Of a stretch of 64,000 nucleotides of DNA, positions 1 through 9,199 are shown piece by piece. The DNA comes from Chlamydiae bacterium RIFCSPLOWO2_12_FULL_45_20 (GTDB lineage Bacteria > Chlamydiota > Chlamydiia > Chlamydiales > SM23-39): the NCBI GenBank assembly GCA_001796285.1, contig MGMD01000010.1, forward strand, positions 92,708-156,707, in the 5' to 3' direction. Position 1 is the first letter of the stretch, and the number at the start of each line of letters is the position of its first letter. Position numbers and translations under genes: made by a program. The notes beneath the pieces are model-generated. The model ran no database searches. It saw nothing but the letters and a program-made list of their open reading frames with translations, and was not told where the DNA came from.

Positions 1-78
1 GGCGAAGCTCTCGTATACATTTTTTATAGACAGTTCAGAAAAAAAAAGTTAGATTCGGCAAAAAGGGAGATCGGATTC

Positions 79-210
79 ATGAGATTCCTACTGATCATTG
101 GTTTATGTCTGCTTTCATACGCTTGTCACAATGGAACCGTGACCCATCATCGTACCTACGTTATTTCTAAATCTCAAGAGGCGGAGATTATGGAGCCGCA
201 GTCTGACTGA
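79..210 (+). CDS. small putative lipoprotein (43 aa)
   Basis: A short reading frame of 43 residues begins at an ATG preceded by a GGGAGA ribosome-binding site. Residues 1-15 form a hydrophobic signal sequence (MRFLLIIGLCLLSYA) ending in a Cys at residue 16, so signal peptidase II processing to a 28-residue lipoprotein is plausible, although the lipobox (SYA-C) is not the classical LxGC. The 3' end overlaps the 3' end of gltX on the other strand by 23 nt. In C. trachomatis, as I recall it, a small outer-membrane lipoprotein (OmcA) is also beside gltX, but this peptide has only two cysteines and is not cysteine-rich, so I do not call it OmcA. The function is unknown. Bases 1-78 hold no other feature I can support. 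Confidence 0.5.
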   Translation: MRFLLIIGLCLLSYACHNGTVTHHRTYVISKSQEAEIMEPQSD

Positions 211-1705
211 TGAGTGTTCGGCAATCTTTCTTCTCCCAGCATTTTTTTAGCTGTACAAGCTTTTTATTCGAGATCCCGCCAAGCACTTCGATGGCTTTCA
301 TCAGGCGGACTCGCACCCGGTCTTTCCCAAGCAGGGTCACCGAATCAAAAAGCGGAGGCCCCTTTAGTTTACCCATAATGCTTGCAAAAAGAGACGGGAT
401 AATCACTTTTTTATAGGGCAATCCAAAAATCTCTTCCGCTTCTTTGGAGGCTTCTTCGAGCGCCTTCCCATTCCAAGACTCTTTTTCATCCAAGCTCCAA
501 ATGACTGCCTGGAGGAGCATGGCAATGGCCTCCGGGGCTGTATTCTTATGAGAGAGAAGTCCAGGCGTTATTTTGAGTTGATTGATAAAGAAAAAGTCAC
601 AAAGATCTAAAAAATCGCCAAAAGTTCTCATGCGCGTATGGACAAGGGGCATGAGTTTTTTCATAAAGTCGTCATTGAATTGCCACTGTTGCAATCGATC
701 CCATAATTGGCTCTCAGGAACACCCTCTATGATCCTTTTTTGATTGATCCATTCCAGTTTTTGCACGTCAAAAAACGCACCGGAGACCCCGATTCTTTTC
801 GGATCGAATTCCCGGATAATCTCATCGAGCTCATAGATCTCTCGGTCTTTGGGCATGCTATAGCCCATTAAAGTCAAAAAGTTGACGAGCGCTTCTGGAA
901 GGTATCCACTATCGCGAAAGTAAAAAATAGAGGTGGGATTTTTACGCTTGGAGAGTTTTTTCCCATCGCTTCCCAATAAAAGAGGCATGTGCATAAACAC
1001 GGGTGGGTTCCAACCGAAGGCTTCATAAAGGAAAATATGTTTGGGAGTCGAACTCATCCACTCATCTCCACGAATGACATGGGTAATACGCATCAGATGG
1101 TCGTCCACAACATTGGCTAGATGATAGGTAGGATATCCGTCCGATTTTAGCAAGACTTGATCATCCACATCGGCCCACGGAACGGTAATCCTCCCTTTGA
1201 TCTCATCTTCGTAAATACATTCTCCTTTTAAGGGGATTTTCAAACGGATCACGTAGGGTTGTCCCGCATCTTCTTTTTGTTTCACTTCCTCTAAAGAAAG
1301 GTTTCTGTATCTTCGGTCGTAAGCTGTGCGTCTTCCTTCAGCCTGGGCGAGCTCTCGCATTTCTTCCAGTTCTTCCGAGGAGGCAAAGCACTTATATGCC
1401 ATGCCTTTTTCCAACAGTTCATAAGCATGAGTTCGATAAATGTCCGTCCGTTCAGATTGCCGATAGGGTCCATAAGGCCCGCCTATATCAGGACCTTCAT
1501 CCCAGCTGATTGTACACCAGCGCAACGCTTCTAGAATATTTTTTTCAAACTCCGGGCGGCTTCTTACTTGGTCTGTATCTTCTATGCGTAAGATGAATTG
1601 TCCTTTAAAGTGGCGGGCAAAGATGAGATTGAAAAGCGCGATGTAAGCAGTCCCCACATGAGGGTCCCCTGTTGGCGACGGCGCTATGCGAACTCTAACT
1701 GTCAT
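188..1705 (-). CDS. gltX: glutamyl-tRNA synthetase
   Basis: Class I aminoacyl-tRNA synthetase that charges tRNA-Glu in the cytoplasm. The 505-residue protein has the HIGH-type nucleotide-binding motif near residues 8-21 (PSPTGDPHVGTAY) and the KMSKS-type loop near residue 250 (GKKLSKRKN), followed by the C-terminal anticodon-binding helical region, and is of normal length. Its start codon overlaps the stop codon of tsp in an ATGA arrangement, so the two are probably co-transcribed and translationally coupled. In Chlamydia gltX lies next to euo (CT445/CT446); here tsp sits between them. Confidence 0.97.
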   Translation of the reverse strand: MTVRVRIAPSPTGDPHVGTAYIALFNLIFARHFKGQFILRIEDTDQVRSRPEFEKNILEALRWCTISWDEGPDIGGPYGPYRQSERTDIYRTHAYELLEKGMAYKCFASSEELEEMRELAQAEGRRTAYDRRYRNLSLEEVKQKEDAGQPYVIRLKIPLKGECIYEDEIKGRITVPWADVDDQVLLKSDGYPTYHLANVVDDHLMRITHVIRGDEWMSSTPKHIFLYEAFGWNPPVFMHMPLLLGSDGKKLSKRKNPTSIFYFRDSGYLPEALVNFLTLMGYSMPKDREIYELDEIIREFDPKRIGVSGAFFDVQKLEWINQKRIIEGVPESQLWDRLQQWQFNDDFMKKLMPLVHTRMRTFGDFLDLCDFFFINQLKITPGLLSHKNTAPEAIAMLLQAVIWSLDEKESWNGKALEEASKEAEEIFGLPYKKVIIPSLFASIMGKLKGPPLFDSVTLLGKDRVRVRLMKAIEVLGGISNKKLVQLKKCWEKKDCRTLISQTAAP

Positions 1706-3642
1706 AAATCTCCCTTCAACTCCCTCAATAAAATGAGATCTTTCATCACATTCAGTGTCTCTATCAGTTGCAAATCGGTTTGAGCAAATAGGTTGACTGA
1801 CTCGGCGTCAAAGTTTTTTTGGGCAAGCTCCTTTAAAAAACCTTGGTAGTTTTTGTTGCGCTCAATACGCATAGTAGAGTTGTAGTTCAACTTTTTTATA
1901 TAAGGTTCATAAGTAGTCAGGCGCTCTTGCTGGTGATATTTGTACATGGAACCCAATTGCATCTTGTGGAACGGAGACAGATCGGAAAGGTCATCTTCAA
2001 AATTCGGCGGGATGGAGTCATTTTCGAGAGGAAATTTGGCAAAGGCTTCGCCGATATCGAGCTCCGAAAGAATGCCGGGAATCACAATCTCTGAGGCAAC
2101 TCCAATGAGTTGGGGGCTTTTCCCTGAAACGGTGTAGTATTTACCTCGCGTCACTTTATATTCTCCCTGGGAGTTCACCTTGGGACTGTTGTGCGGTTCA
2201 AGAGTAAAGGTTTGAAAGGAGCCTTTCCCAAACGTATGAGCATCGCCCAGGACAATCGCCCTTCCATAATCCTGCAAGGTTTGGGAGACAATTTCAGCAG
2301 CAGACGCAGAAGCTCGGTTCACAAGGCAAAAAAGCGGGCCTTGCCAGACTGGCGTCCCCTCCACTTCTCGAAGATGTTGGATTTTTCCCAAGTGATCTTT
2401 GATGGAAACGACAATTCCCTTATTGATAAAAAGACCCGTTACACTGACGGCTTGGGCGAGCAGCCCTCCAGCATTGCTTCGCAGATCGAGAATGACTCCT
2501 TTTAATGCATGCTCCTTCTCGATTTCTTCAATCGCTTTACGGATATCGGAGGCTGAACAGTTATTCTGATCCTGGTAGAAGGAGTAGAGTTTCAAGATTG
2601 CAATGACCCCATCTCCATAAGGTTCAATAACGGATTCCAGTCGCGTTTCTTCAAGAATGACTTCATTACGAACCAGCGCAATCTCTAGAGTTTCTGACTT
2701 TCTTTCCTCTCCATCGCCAGACTGTCTTAAAATGGTTAAAAGCACGGAAGATCCTTGTTCCCCACGAATCAACTCCACAGCCTCTGTGATTTCCATGCCG
2801 ATAATGGACTCTTGATTGACGGCAATAATTTTATCATTGATTTTGAGTTTATTGCTTAGGCTGGCAGGACTGTTTTCCAAAATTCGGACGACAGAAAGGC
2901 CGTCGAGATCGTCTCTTAACTGCGCGCCTATTCCAAAAAGGCGTTGTTGAACCTGAATCATAAATTGATTCGCTTCTTTAGGCGTGAAGTAATTGGTGTG
3001 GGCATCGAGAGCGGAAGCGGCGGCCTTTAAGACAACGCTCAAGGTCTGTCTCGTTTGTTCCTCTTTGGTGCCGCCAATAAACTCTTGCTCACGGTTGATT
3101 CTTCCCTTTTGGAGGCGCTGGATAAAGCGGGACTGATGCTCGCTGGCAAGTTTTTGCGTGGCATCTAGCTGAAGGGCTTTGATGCGGAGAATGCGATTGA
3201 GGAGCTCTCCATCATTAGTCGCCCAGGAAAGGTCCTTAAACTCAGCGCTTTTCACTCCCTTGGGTAGTTCCATCGAAAGGATCTTGTCTTCTATTTCACC
3301 TCTTCGATCGATCGCTACCGCGAAGGCTGCATGAATATCGTAGAAGAGGGAAAAATCCCCTGTATGGAATCCGTCCAATGCTCGCTGCAGGGTTTCAGGG
3401 GTGGGCTCCAGCCACTTTGTAATCGCTTCTTCAACGAAATATGTCTTTGTCGGGTCGAGCTCATCGAGAAAATTTTTTAATGTCCGGTCCACCAGCTCCG
3501 CAGTCCATCTTTTGTAAGAGACGTGCGCCTTCAAAATTTCCTCGATCTTGTTTTTTACAATGTGTGGAGCCAGTCGAGGCGGCTTTGCCTCAGACACCGA
3601 AAAAATCAGGATAAAGATAAGGAAGGTAAATCGGAACAGCAT
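1702..3642 (-). CDS. tsp: tail-specific protease (Tsp/Prc-like, chlamydial CT441 type)
   Basis: Periplasmic S41-family serine protease of 646 residues. An N-terminal signal peptide (about residues 1-19, ending SVSEA) precedes a helical N-domain. A PDZ domain spans about residues 230-320, and the protease core has the Ser in ASASAAEI (about residue 445) and the Lys in TFGKGSFQ (about residue 470), the Ser-Lys dyad of the family. The element DLRSNAGG is the oxyanion-side motif of C-terminal processing proteases. The family degrades proteins in the envelope, and the Chlamydia Tsp homologue has been reported to cleave host factors and act in development. The last 4 nt overlap the start of gltX. 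The upstream 372 bp are shared with the divergent gene euo, so both may be regulated from there. Confidence 0.93.
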   Translation of the reverse strand: MLFRFTFLIFILIFSVSEAKPPRLAPHIVKNKIEEILKAHVSYKRWTAELVDRTLKNFLDELDPTKTYFVEEAITKWLEPTPETLQRALDGFHTGDFSLFYDIHAAFAVAIDRRGEIEDKILSMELPKGVKSAEFKDLSWATNDGELLNRILRIKALQLDATQKLASEHQSRFIQRLQKGRINREQEFIGGTKEEQTRQTLSVVLKAAASALDAHTNYFTPKEANQFMIQVQQRLFGIGAQLRDDLDGLSVVRILENSPASLSNKLKINDKIIAVNQESIIGMEITEAVELIRGEQGSSVLLTILRQSGDGEERKSETLEIALVRNEVILEETRLESVIEPYGDGVIAILKLYSFYQDQNNCSASDIRKAIEEIEKEHALKGVILDLRSNAGGLLAQAVSVTGLFINKGIVVSIKDHLGKIQHLREVEGTPVWQGPLFCLVNRASASAAEIVSQTLQDYGRAIVLGDAHTFGKGSFQTFTLEPHNSPKVNSQGEYKVTRGKYYTVSGKSPQLIGVASEIVIPGILSELDIGEAFAKFPLENDSIPPNFEDDLSDLSPFHKMQLGSMYKYHQQERLTTYEPYIKKLNYNSTMRIERNKNYQGFLKELAQKNFDAESVNLFAQTDLQLIETLNVMKDLILLRELKGDL

Positions 3643-4014
3643 ATTCGTTTAAAAAATGAATCCCCTCCGTAGAAAGCACTACGCGCGAAAAATGACTATA
3701 TACCTAAGAAGCACTTTAGCGCTATACCGAAATGGAAAGGTACTACCGCACTTTGTCAAATGGCGTAAAACGGTATAAAATATTTAATAAGATAAATGAT
3801 TTTTTTTGCGCAATATTTCATCCCTGAAACAATTTGTTCGTATGACAAATCCGTTGATTTATAGTCGTTAATATGAAATAATCGTTACTTAAAGAAAGTA
3901 AACTAAATTAAGTGTGCAAAAAATGAAATCTTTATCAAGTATTTTTTGCCGAAAGAGTTAGTAAATCGTTGAAATTTAGTTAGTTGTATTAAATTTTTTT
4001 AGGAGGAAGGAACC
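3643..4014. promoter_or_regulatory. 372-bp AT-rich divergent intergenic region between tsp and euo
   Basis: There is no coding potential here. The region is much more AT-rich than the flanking genes. It contains an inverted repeat TATACCG (3723-3729) / CGGTATA (3771-3777) with centres about 48 bp apart, several A/T runs, a candidate promoter for euo, and an AGGAGG ribosome-binding site at about 4001-4006. Divergent promoters for tsp and euo must lie here. The inverted heptamers could bind a dimeric or looping regulator, which is inference. Confidence 0.6.
3854..3882 (+). promoter_or_regulatory. candidate sigma-66 promoter of euo
   Basis: TTGATT (3854-3859), 17-bp spacer, AATAAT (3877-3882), a good match to the major chlamydial sigma factor consensus. 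It would give a 5' leader of about 125 nt before the euo ATG. No competing better hexamer pair was seen nearer the gene, but the region is AT-rich and chance matches are easy. Confidence 0.4.
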
Positions 4015-4452
4015 ATGAATTCGGACATAGCATGGGGCCAAGATGGACAAGTTAGAGATTCGGCAAAAGTGGTTTCCATTACAGAGGCTGCTCGAATCAA
4101 TAATGTAACTAGGCAAGCAATCTATGTTGCCATTAAGCAAAAAAAGCTCAAGGCGGCCAAAGATTCTACCCGTTGGACCATTCATTTGGATGATTTAGAA
4201 GAATACAGAAAAAATAAGTATTCAAGAACGAAGTCAATATTTGATGGTGAACTTTTATTTGATCCAGATAAAGGTTACTATTCAGTTAACCAAGCTGCAA
4301 AACTTCTTGGAGTACCTGCGCAGAAAATTTACTATGCAACGCGTATAGGGCTTTTAAAGGCTCATAGAAAAGGCGCAGCATGGGTCATTCATGTGGATGA
4401 TATCAAAGGATATCAAGAGCACTATCTAAATCGTAAGCCGAAAGTAGGCTAA
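4015..4452 (+). CDS. euo: Euo-like developmental transcription repressor
   Basis: A 145-residue DNA-binding protein with two MerR/excisionase-like helix-turn-helix units. The first is at about residues 22-66 (SITEAARINNVTRQAIYVAI), the second at about 85-135 (SVNQAAKLLGVPAQKIYYAT). The sequence and its place between gltX/tsp and recJ match chlamydial Euo (CT446), which is known to be made early in the developmental cycle and to repress late genes. It has a strong AGGAGG Shine-Dalgarno site, an AT-rich 5' region and its own terminator, so it is a monocistronic unit. It is shorter than the C. trachomatis protein as I remember it (about 180 aa), mainly at the N terminus. Phage excisionases share the fold, but synteny favours Euo. 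Confidence 0.85.
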   Translation: MNSDIAWGQDGQVRDSAKVVSITEAARINNVTRQAIYVAIKQKKLKAAKDSTRWTIHLDDLEEYRKNKYSRTKSIFDGELLFDPDKGYYSVNQAAKLLGVPAQKIYYATRIGLLKAHRKGAAWVIHVDDIKGYQEHYLNRKPKVG

Positions 4453-4457
4453 AAGAG

Positions 4458-4486
4458 ATCGCCCAAACTCGAGATGGGCGATTCTT
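4458..4486 (+). terminator. rho-independent terminator of euo
   Basis: Perfect 8-bp stem ATCGCCCA / TGGGCGAT with a 9-nt loop, followed by TCTTT, 6 nt after the euo stop codon. It also lies downstream of the convergent autotransporter gene and may serve both directions. Confidence 0.7.
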
Positions 4487-4519
4487 TGGCCCAAGATTCA
4501 AAAAATTTATTCATAGACC

Positions 4520-7333
4520 TTACCACTTCGTTTCGATGGAGAGATTGCCGTGCTGATTGTAATAGAGCGTTTCGCTGTCGGGAGAAAGCTCGATATTGTA
4601 TTGCAGGCCTAAGCTAAAGCATTTATAGGCGAAAGAGAGTCCAAAGTCCACATGGAGGAGGTTCCAAGTCTTGTCCCAGCCCTCGGTTTTAAAGGGAATC
4701 GTTGTATTTTGGAAAAAAGCAGTATAGTCAGGGCTCTGGATCGGGGTCATGTTGACAAAACCGAAAGAAATCCCTGGGGAAATACACATCGTTTCCTCTC
4801 GATTTACATCTTGCACTTGCAAGGCTAATCCTACTTCGGTTCTCAGGGTTCCGTCCCCTCGATTCAGAACTTTTAAGTTTAGCGATCCAGCTCCGCGTTC
4901 TCGAACTTGTTCTGTGGCCAAATAAAGGTAATCTACATTGAGGTAAGGATAGAAAAAAGCCTGAGGAGAGCCAAAGAGATAGGCGCTTCTGATTTGTCCT
5001 ACCACATCCCACGAATGGAAGCTTGCACCGGCGTGTCGGTGCAGAGATAAGAACTGAATATTTCGGTCAGTGTCATAAAAATCGATGCCGGAAAGAAGGG
5101 CTGCGCCGCAGTAAAAACTGTCCCATTGGTAGTCGGTATAGGCGGCTCCATAGAGTCCATTGATTGTGCTTTTCCCGCGCGAATCATGCCAGTGGAGGTG
5201 AGCGATATTCCAGCTGGCGCCCAACCCAAAAACCCAATTCTGAGCTATTTCTCCATCATAGCCGAGAGCAAAACCGCCAGAATTTCCCTGATAGCCGATC
5301 TCAATACCATCCTGTTTGACAGATAGGGAAGCTCCAAAGGGTTCAAACCAGAATCGGTTGGGATTGGCACAGGCGCAGGGTAAATAAGGGAAACGGTGGA
5401 AGAGCTGAATGAGCTGGCTTAACACCTCTATTTGTTCATCGACAAGGGCACTAAAAAGAGCGGGGTGCATTTGGTCAAGCGCGTTGTTGATGACAGCAAA
5501 ACTTTGCCCAATAAACAGGTTAAAAATAGAGACCATCTCAGGAGACAATTGGCCCGCCGCAAAAAGCTCGTCGATATTGTTCCCTACAGCGGCTGTATTT
5601 TTGTTGGAGAAAGGAAAGACGGCAAAGGGTTCAGAAATATCGACGTGTAGGAATATATCCGTAAGGGAAGAAGTAATGCTTGGCACAAAAGCTGCATTTG
5701 TCGAAACAACGGGGGAAAATCCGGGAGGAATTCCTGCGCCGAGAAGGCCCGCAGAGGTTAAAATAGTGTAGTCTGCAGCAAATCCATAGAACCCTGGGGT
5801 TGGGTCGACAGTCAGTGGCACCACGTCTAAAAACGTAGCAGTGCCGGTCACAGCTATTTGATCCGCTTCCAAAGGAGCGATTTCAAGAATGACTTGAGAG
5901 CCTGGGTTGAAGGTTAATGTACCATCTATGGTTAGAGTGCCTGGGCTGCTGCCCGGGCTGATGATCCCGCTACAAGTAGTGGTTCCCACTGTACCGGATC
6001 CTCCCAGAGTGCCAGTGGCAGTGACGGAGAGAAGCGAGGCATTAGCTAATGAGCCGTCTACATTTAACCGTCCTTCCTGAATCGTAGCAGCCCCTGAAAA
6101 GCCTGTGCTGGCGCCTGAAAATGTGACCGTTCCTGTGCCTAGCTTGTTGAGAGAGCCAGTCCCGGAGATTTCTCCGCCGTAGGTTCCATTGAAGTTTTGA
6201 CTGAACGATAGGATCGATGTTGCATCGGCAAGAGCAATATTACCCTGTAGGCCATCGGTAGTCCCTGCTAACTGAGTGGCTGTGGCAATCGTCGTGCCTC
6301 CAGTATAGCTATTGAGTCCAACGAGGGTCAATGTTCCTCCCCCAGAAAATGTAACGCTCCCCGCCCCATTAAAATTGCCAGTAAAGGTCACAGAAGATCC
6401 GCTTGTGATCGTAGAGGCATTCGAGAAGGACCCTGATCGAGGAATAGTCAGCGATGGAATCACATTTAACGTGCCTCCAGAAAGATCGAGTCTCCCTGAA
6501 GCATCGCCCAAGTTTCCATCGCTCGAGATACTCAGGGTGCCTGCGCTGATATTGGTGCCGCCTGAATAGGTATTTGTGTTGGTGAGGATGAGAATACCTG
6601 CATCCCCTTTTGTTAAAGACCCCGAACCATCTATGAGCCCCATCACAGTGGCCGTACTGGCTGCAACCACATCTATTCTGGCAGTAGATGTCAAAGAGAA
6701 GGGACGAGTATGGCTGACACTGGCAGCATATTGGAGAATGGCATTTCCAATGGTGAGGGTAGTGCCAGAAGATCCAAGGTTGCCATCATTGATGATGCTG
6801 ATCGTCCCTTGAGTGAGGCTTGTTCCACCTGAATATGAGTTGGATGCATTGGTTAAAGCAAGGACGCCGACACCGGTTTTTATGAGAGATCTACTAGCCC
6901 CTGAAAGGATTCCATTTAAAGTGAAGATGCCAGTAGAGCCTTGCGATACAGAGAGGTTATTGGCCAGGGCAATATCGGCGTCAATGGTATGAGCGCCATT
7001 GCCTACACTTGCCGTCACTTCGATCACTGCACTTGCAGAACTGGAAGATTGTGTGAACGTAAATACGTCTGCCGGCGCCACAGGAGAGATCGTGTAGTCT
7101 GTTGTAAAGTCAAAGGTGATTTGACCCAAAGAGACGGGAATATCTAGAAGCACGGAGGGATTCGGCCCAGGAACAGAGCTTGTAAAACTCGCCACTTCCC
7201 CAGTGCCATTGGGAGGTCCGCCAGAAGTCCAGTTTGCAGCGGTAGACCACATACCTCCGGCAGGTGCGATCCACTGAGCACTTGCAGAGAAAAGAGAAGC
7301 GGATGAAAAAAGCAGAGGGAGAAGGAGTTTCAT
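4520..7333 (-). CDS. autotransporter with PATR beta-helix repeats
   Basis: Type V secreted surface protein of about 937 residues. I place the start at the ATG giving MKLLLPLLFSSASLF, because this yields a clean signal peptide ending ASA-Q; a longer frame would start 18 codons upstream at TTG. The passenger (about residues 30-600) is made of Gly/Ser/Thr-rich strands with recurrent YSGGT, LxKxGxGxLxLT and GTLxIS motifs, the passenger-associated transport repeat pattern that builds a beta-helix. The C-terminal ~280 residues look like an autotransporter beta-barrel and end in Trp, as expected for BAM-dependent insertion. It lacks the GGAI/FxxN repeats that define chlamydial Pmp proteins, so it is a different adhesin-like class. 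It is inserted between euo and recJ, which adjoin in Chlamydia, suggesting acquisition. No strong Shine-Dalgarno site is visible. Confidence 0.85.
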   Translation of the reverse strand: MKLLLPLLFSSASLFSASAQWIAPAGGMWSTAANWTSGGPPNGTGEVASFTSSVPGPNPSVLLDIPVSLGQITFDFTTDYTISPVAPADVFTFTQSSSSASAVIEVTASVGNGAHTIDADIALANNLSVSQGSTGIFTLNGILSGASRSLIKTGVGVLALTNASNSYSGGTSLTQGTISIINDGNLGSSGTTLTIGNAILQYAASVSHTRPFSLTSTARIDVVAASTATVMGLIDGSGSLTKGDAGILILTNTNTYSGGTNISAGTLSISSDGNLGDASGRLDLSGGTLNVIPSLTIPRSGSFSNASTITSGSSVTFTGNFNGAGSVTFSGGGTLTLVGLNSYTGGTTIATATQLAGTTDGLQGNIALADATSILSFSQNFNGTYGGEISGTGSLNKLGTGTVTFSGASTGFSGAATIQEGRLNVDGSLANASLLSVTATGTLGGSGTVGTTTCSGIISPGSSPGTLTIDGTLTFNPGSQVILEIAPLEADQIAVTGTATFLDVVPLTVDPTPGFYGFAADYTILTSAGLLGAGIPPGFSPVVSTNAAFVPSITSSLTDIFLHVDISEPFAVFPFSNKNTAAVGNNIDELFAAGQLSPEMVSIFNLFIGQSFAVINNALDQMHPALFSALVDEQIEVLSQLIQLFHRFPYLPCACANPNRFWFEPFGASLSVKQDGIEIGYQGNSGGFALGYDGEIAQNWVFGLGASWNIAHLHWHDSRGKSTINGLYGAAYTDYQWDSFYCGAALLSGIDFYDTDRNIQFLSLHRHAGASFHSWDVVGQIRSAYLFGSPQAFFYPYLNVDYLYLATEQVRERGAGSLNLKVLNRGDGTLRTEVGLALQVQDVNREETMCISPGISFGFVNMTPIQSPDYTAFFQNTTIPFKTEGWDKTWNLLHVDFGLSFAYKCFSLGLQYNIELSPDSETLYYNQHGNLSIETKW

Positions 7334-7389
7334 GGATGACCCATGTAGACACGCGCCAAAGATACTATAAAAAAATGATCCATTCAATG

Positions 7390-9141
7390 CTATCCTATTT
7401 GGTGAAAGTCTTTAATTTGGAGTTGAATGCTAGCCTTATTTAGGAAGAGGTTGATGTGTGGGGTAAAAGCGATTCTGAGATGGATGTTTTTCTTTTGGAT
7501 TTCATTTTTGCGATCTGCAAGGCCAAACGCAATCCCCTCCAGCATCCGGTCCCCTTGTTCTAAAAACAATTTTAGATGATATTTCCCTACCACTTTAGGC
7601 AGCCAGACTTGTAATGCGTCACAATATAAAATAGGATGGGGGTTTTCATTGCCAAAAGGTTCTAAGAGATTGAGCGATTCCATAAAGTCGAAGGTCAAGT
7701 CATCGAAGTTGACCTTCGCATCCAAGTAAAGTTTAGGGGTGATATCTTGTTCTTGAAGGACTCGGTCTGCTTCCTGAATCAATTGTTGTTTAAAGGCGGA
7801 GATATTTTCTTCTCGAATAGTGAGTCCTGCTGCATAGTCGTGCCCACCAAAATTGATGAGGAGGTGTTTGTTGGCTTTTAATACCGGGACAAGGGGGAAT
7901 TCTGGAATCGTTCTCATCGAGCCTTTGCCAATGCCCTTTTCAATCGCAATGATGAGGATAGGCCTACTGTATTGTTTTGCAATTCGCGCTGCGATGATGG
8001 GAATGACTCCTGGATGCCATTTTTCAGATGCAAGAACGATAGCTCTATCTTGGAGGACTTCTGGGTTTTGAAATATAAAGTCTTCAATGTCTATGGCTGT
8101 TTCTTTTTCAATTTTTTGTCTTTCGATGTTATATAGATCCAGTTCTTTAGCGAGTTTTTCTGCTTCCTCGCTATCTTTAATAAGAAGGAGCTCTACACCT
8201 TTATTGGGGTCAGCGACTCTTCCTAGTGAATTGAGTCTTGGCGCTATTTTCGAGGCGATATCCATTGGGGAGAAGTCTTTTGTTTGGACTTCACTGACTA
8301 AAAAGAGCTTTGCCAGGCCCACTCTTTTGACTTGTTTCATTTGTCGTAGGCCATAGCGGACTAAGATGCGGTTTTCTCCCTTCAGGGCTCCCATATCTGC
8401 AATGGTTCCTAAGGCTACTAGGTCGAGATAGTCTTTTAGATCAATGATGGATGGCGCAAGTTGATCATGCTCAATCAAATAGTTGGTGATTGCGTGGGCG
8501 AGTTTAAATGCGACCCCGACGCCCGTCAGATCTCGATTGGGGTAGGTGCTATTGATAAGCTTTGGGTTTAAGGTGGCAATGCAACTGGGAATTTTCGACG
8601 TGGGCTCGTGATGGTCTGTAACGATGACATCGATACCGCGGCTGACCACTTCTTGAATCTCCTTTGCCGCCGTTATGCCGCAATCTACAGTGATCATCAA
8701 GGAACAGTGTTTTTTTATAGCGAACTCAAGGGCTTCGCCCGCAATGCTTTTTTGTAAGTTGGGGCGATTCGGGATATGAAAGTAGACGGAGGCGCCGATC
8801 GCTTTTAAAAATTCTGTTAGAAGGGCAGCAGCTGTCATTCCGTCTACATCGTTATCGCCATAGACTAGGATGATTTGCTTTTGTTGGATTGCAGCGATCA
8901 CCCTTGTAACTGCGGTTTCCATATCGGGGAAAAGATGTGGGTCGTATAAGTTGGGGAGTTTTGCGTAGAGAAACTCATGAATATCCGCTGTCTTGATAAA
9001 TCCTCTAGAAATCAGGATTTGCGCTGCGACAGGATGGATATTAAATTCTGTTGTAATATGTTGAAACAGGAATGGATTTTTTTCTGGGTAGACCCAAATA
9101 GTTCCTTGTGTCTTGGAAGAGAATGGAGACATTATTTCCAT
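7390..9141 (-). CDS. recJ: single-stranded-DNA-specific 5'-3' exonuclease RecJ
   Basis: DHH-family exonuclease acting in RecF-type recombination and mismatch/base-excision repair. The 583-residue protein shows the DHH phosphoesterase motifs in order: YGDNDVDGMTAAAL (about 95-108), ITVDCG (about 148), VTDHHE (about 172-177) and the GVGVAFKLAHA segment, followed by the DHHA1 and OB-like C-terminal domains. Length is normal. Two ATG starts are possible (residue 1 or 4). It lies in the chlamydial order euo-recJ-secDF. A TATAAT -10 box is present on the minus strand at 9178-9183. Confidence 0.95.
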   Translation of the reverse strand: MEIMSPFSSKTQGTIWVYPEKNPFLFQHITTEFNIHPVAAQILISRGFIKTADIHEFLYAKLPNLYDPHLFPDMETAVTRVIAAIQQKQIILVYGDNDVDGMTAAALLTEFLKAIGASVYFHIPNRPNLQKSIAGEALEFAIKKHCSLMITVDCGITAAKEIQEVVSRGIDVIVTDHHEPTSKIPSCIATLNPKLINSTYPNRDLTGVGVAFKLAHAITNYLIEHDQLAPSIIDLKDYLDLVALGTIADMGALKGENRILVRYGLRQMKQVKRVGLAKLFLVSEVQTKDFSPMDIASKIAPRLNSLGRVADPNKGVELLLIKDSEEAEKLAKELDLYNIERQKIEKETAIDIEDFIFQNPEVLQDRAIVLASEKWHPGVIPIIAARIAKQYSRPILIIAIEKGIGKGSMRTIPEFPLVPVLKANKHLLINFGGHDYAAGLTIREENISAFKQQLIQEADRVLQEQDITPKLYLDAKVNFDDLTFDFMESLNLLEPFGNENPHPILYCDALQVWLPKVVGKYHLKLFLEQGDRMLEGIAFGLADRKNEIQKKNIHLRIAFTPHINLFLNKASIQLQIKDFHQIG

Positions 9142-9199
9142 GGGAGCTTTTAAATCGGAAGTCTATAGGTCTCATCGATTATAGTCTACACTCCTTCCC

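Noticed and set aside
79..210. OmcA cysteine-rich outer-membrane lipoprotein
   Set aside because: Right neighbourhood and lipoprotein-like, but only two cysteines and 43 residues.
5900..7250. Many short Gly/Ser/Thr-rich repeats suggesting a tandem-repeat or CRISPR-like array
   Set aside because: The repeats are degenerate at DNA level and are explained by PATR beta-helix coding sequence; there are no fixed-length repeats with unique spacers. No CRISPR array was found anywhere in the window.
9168..9190. Possible further copy of the dispersed repeat (GTCTATAGGTCTC ... TATAGTCTAC)
   Set aside because: Lacks the TCTTGCAT core; better explained as the recJ promoter region with TATAAT on the minus strand.
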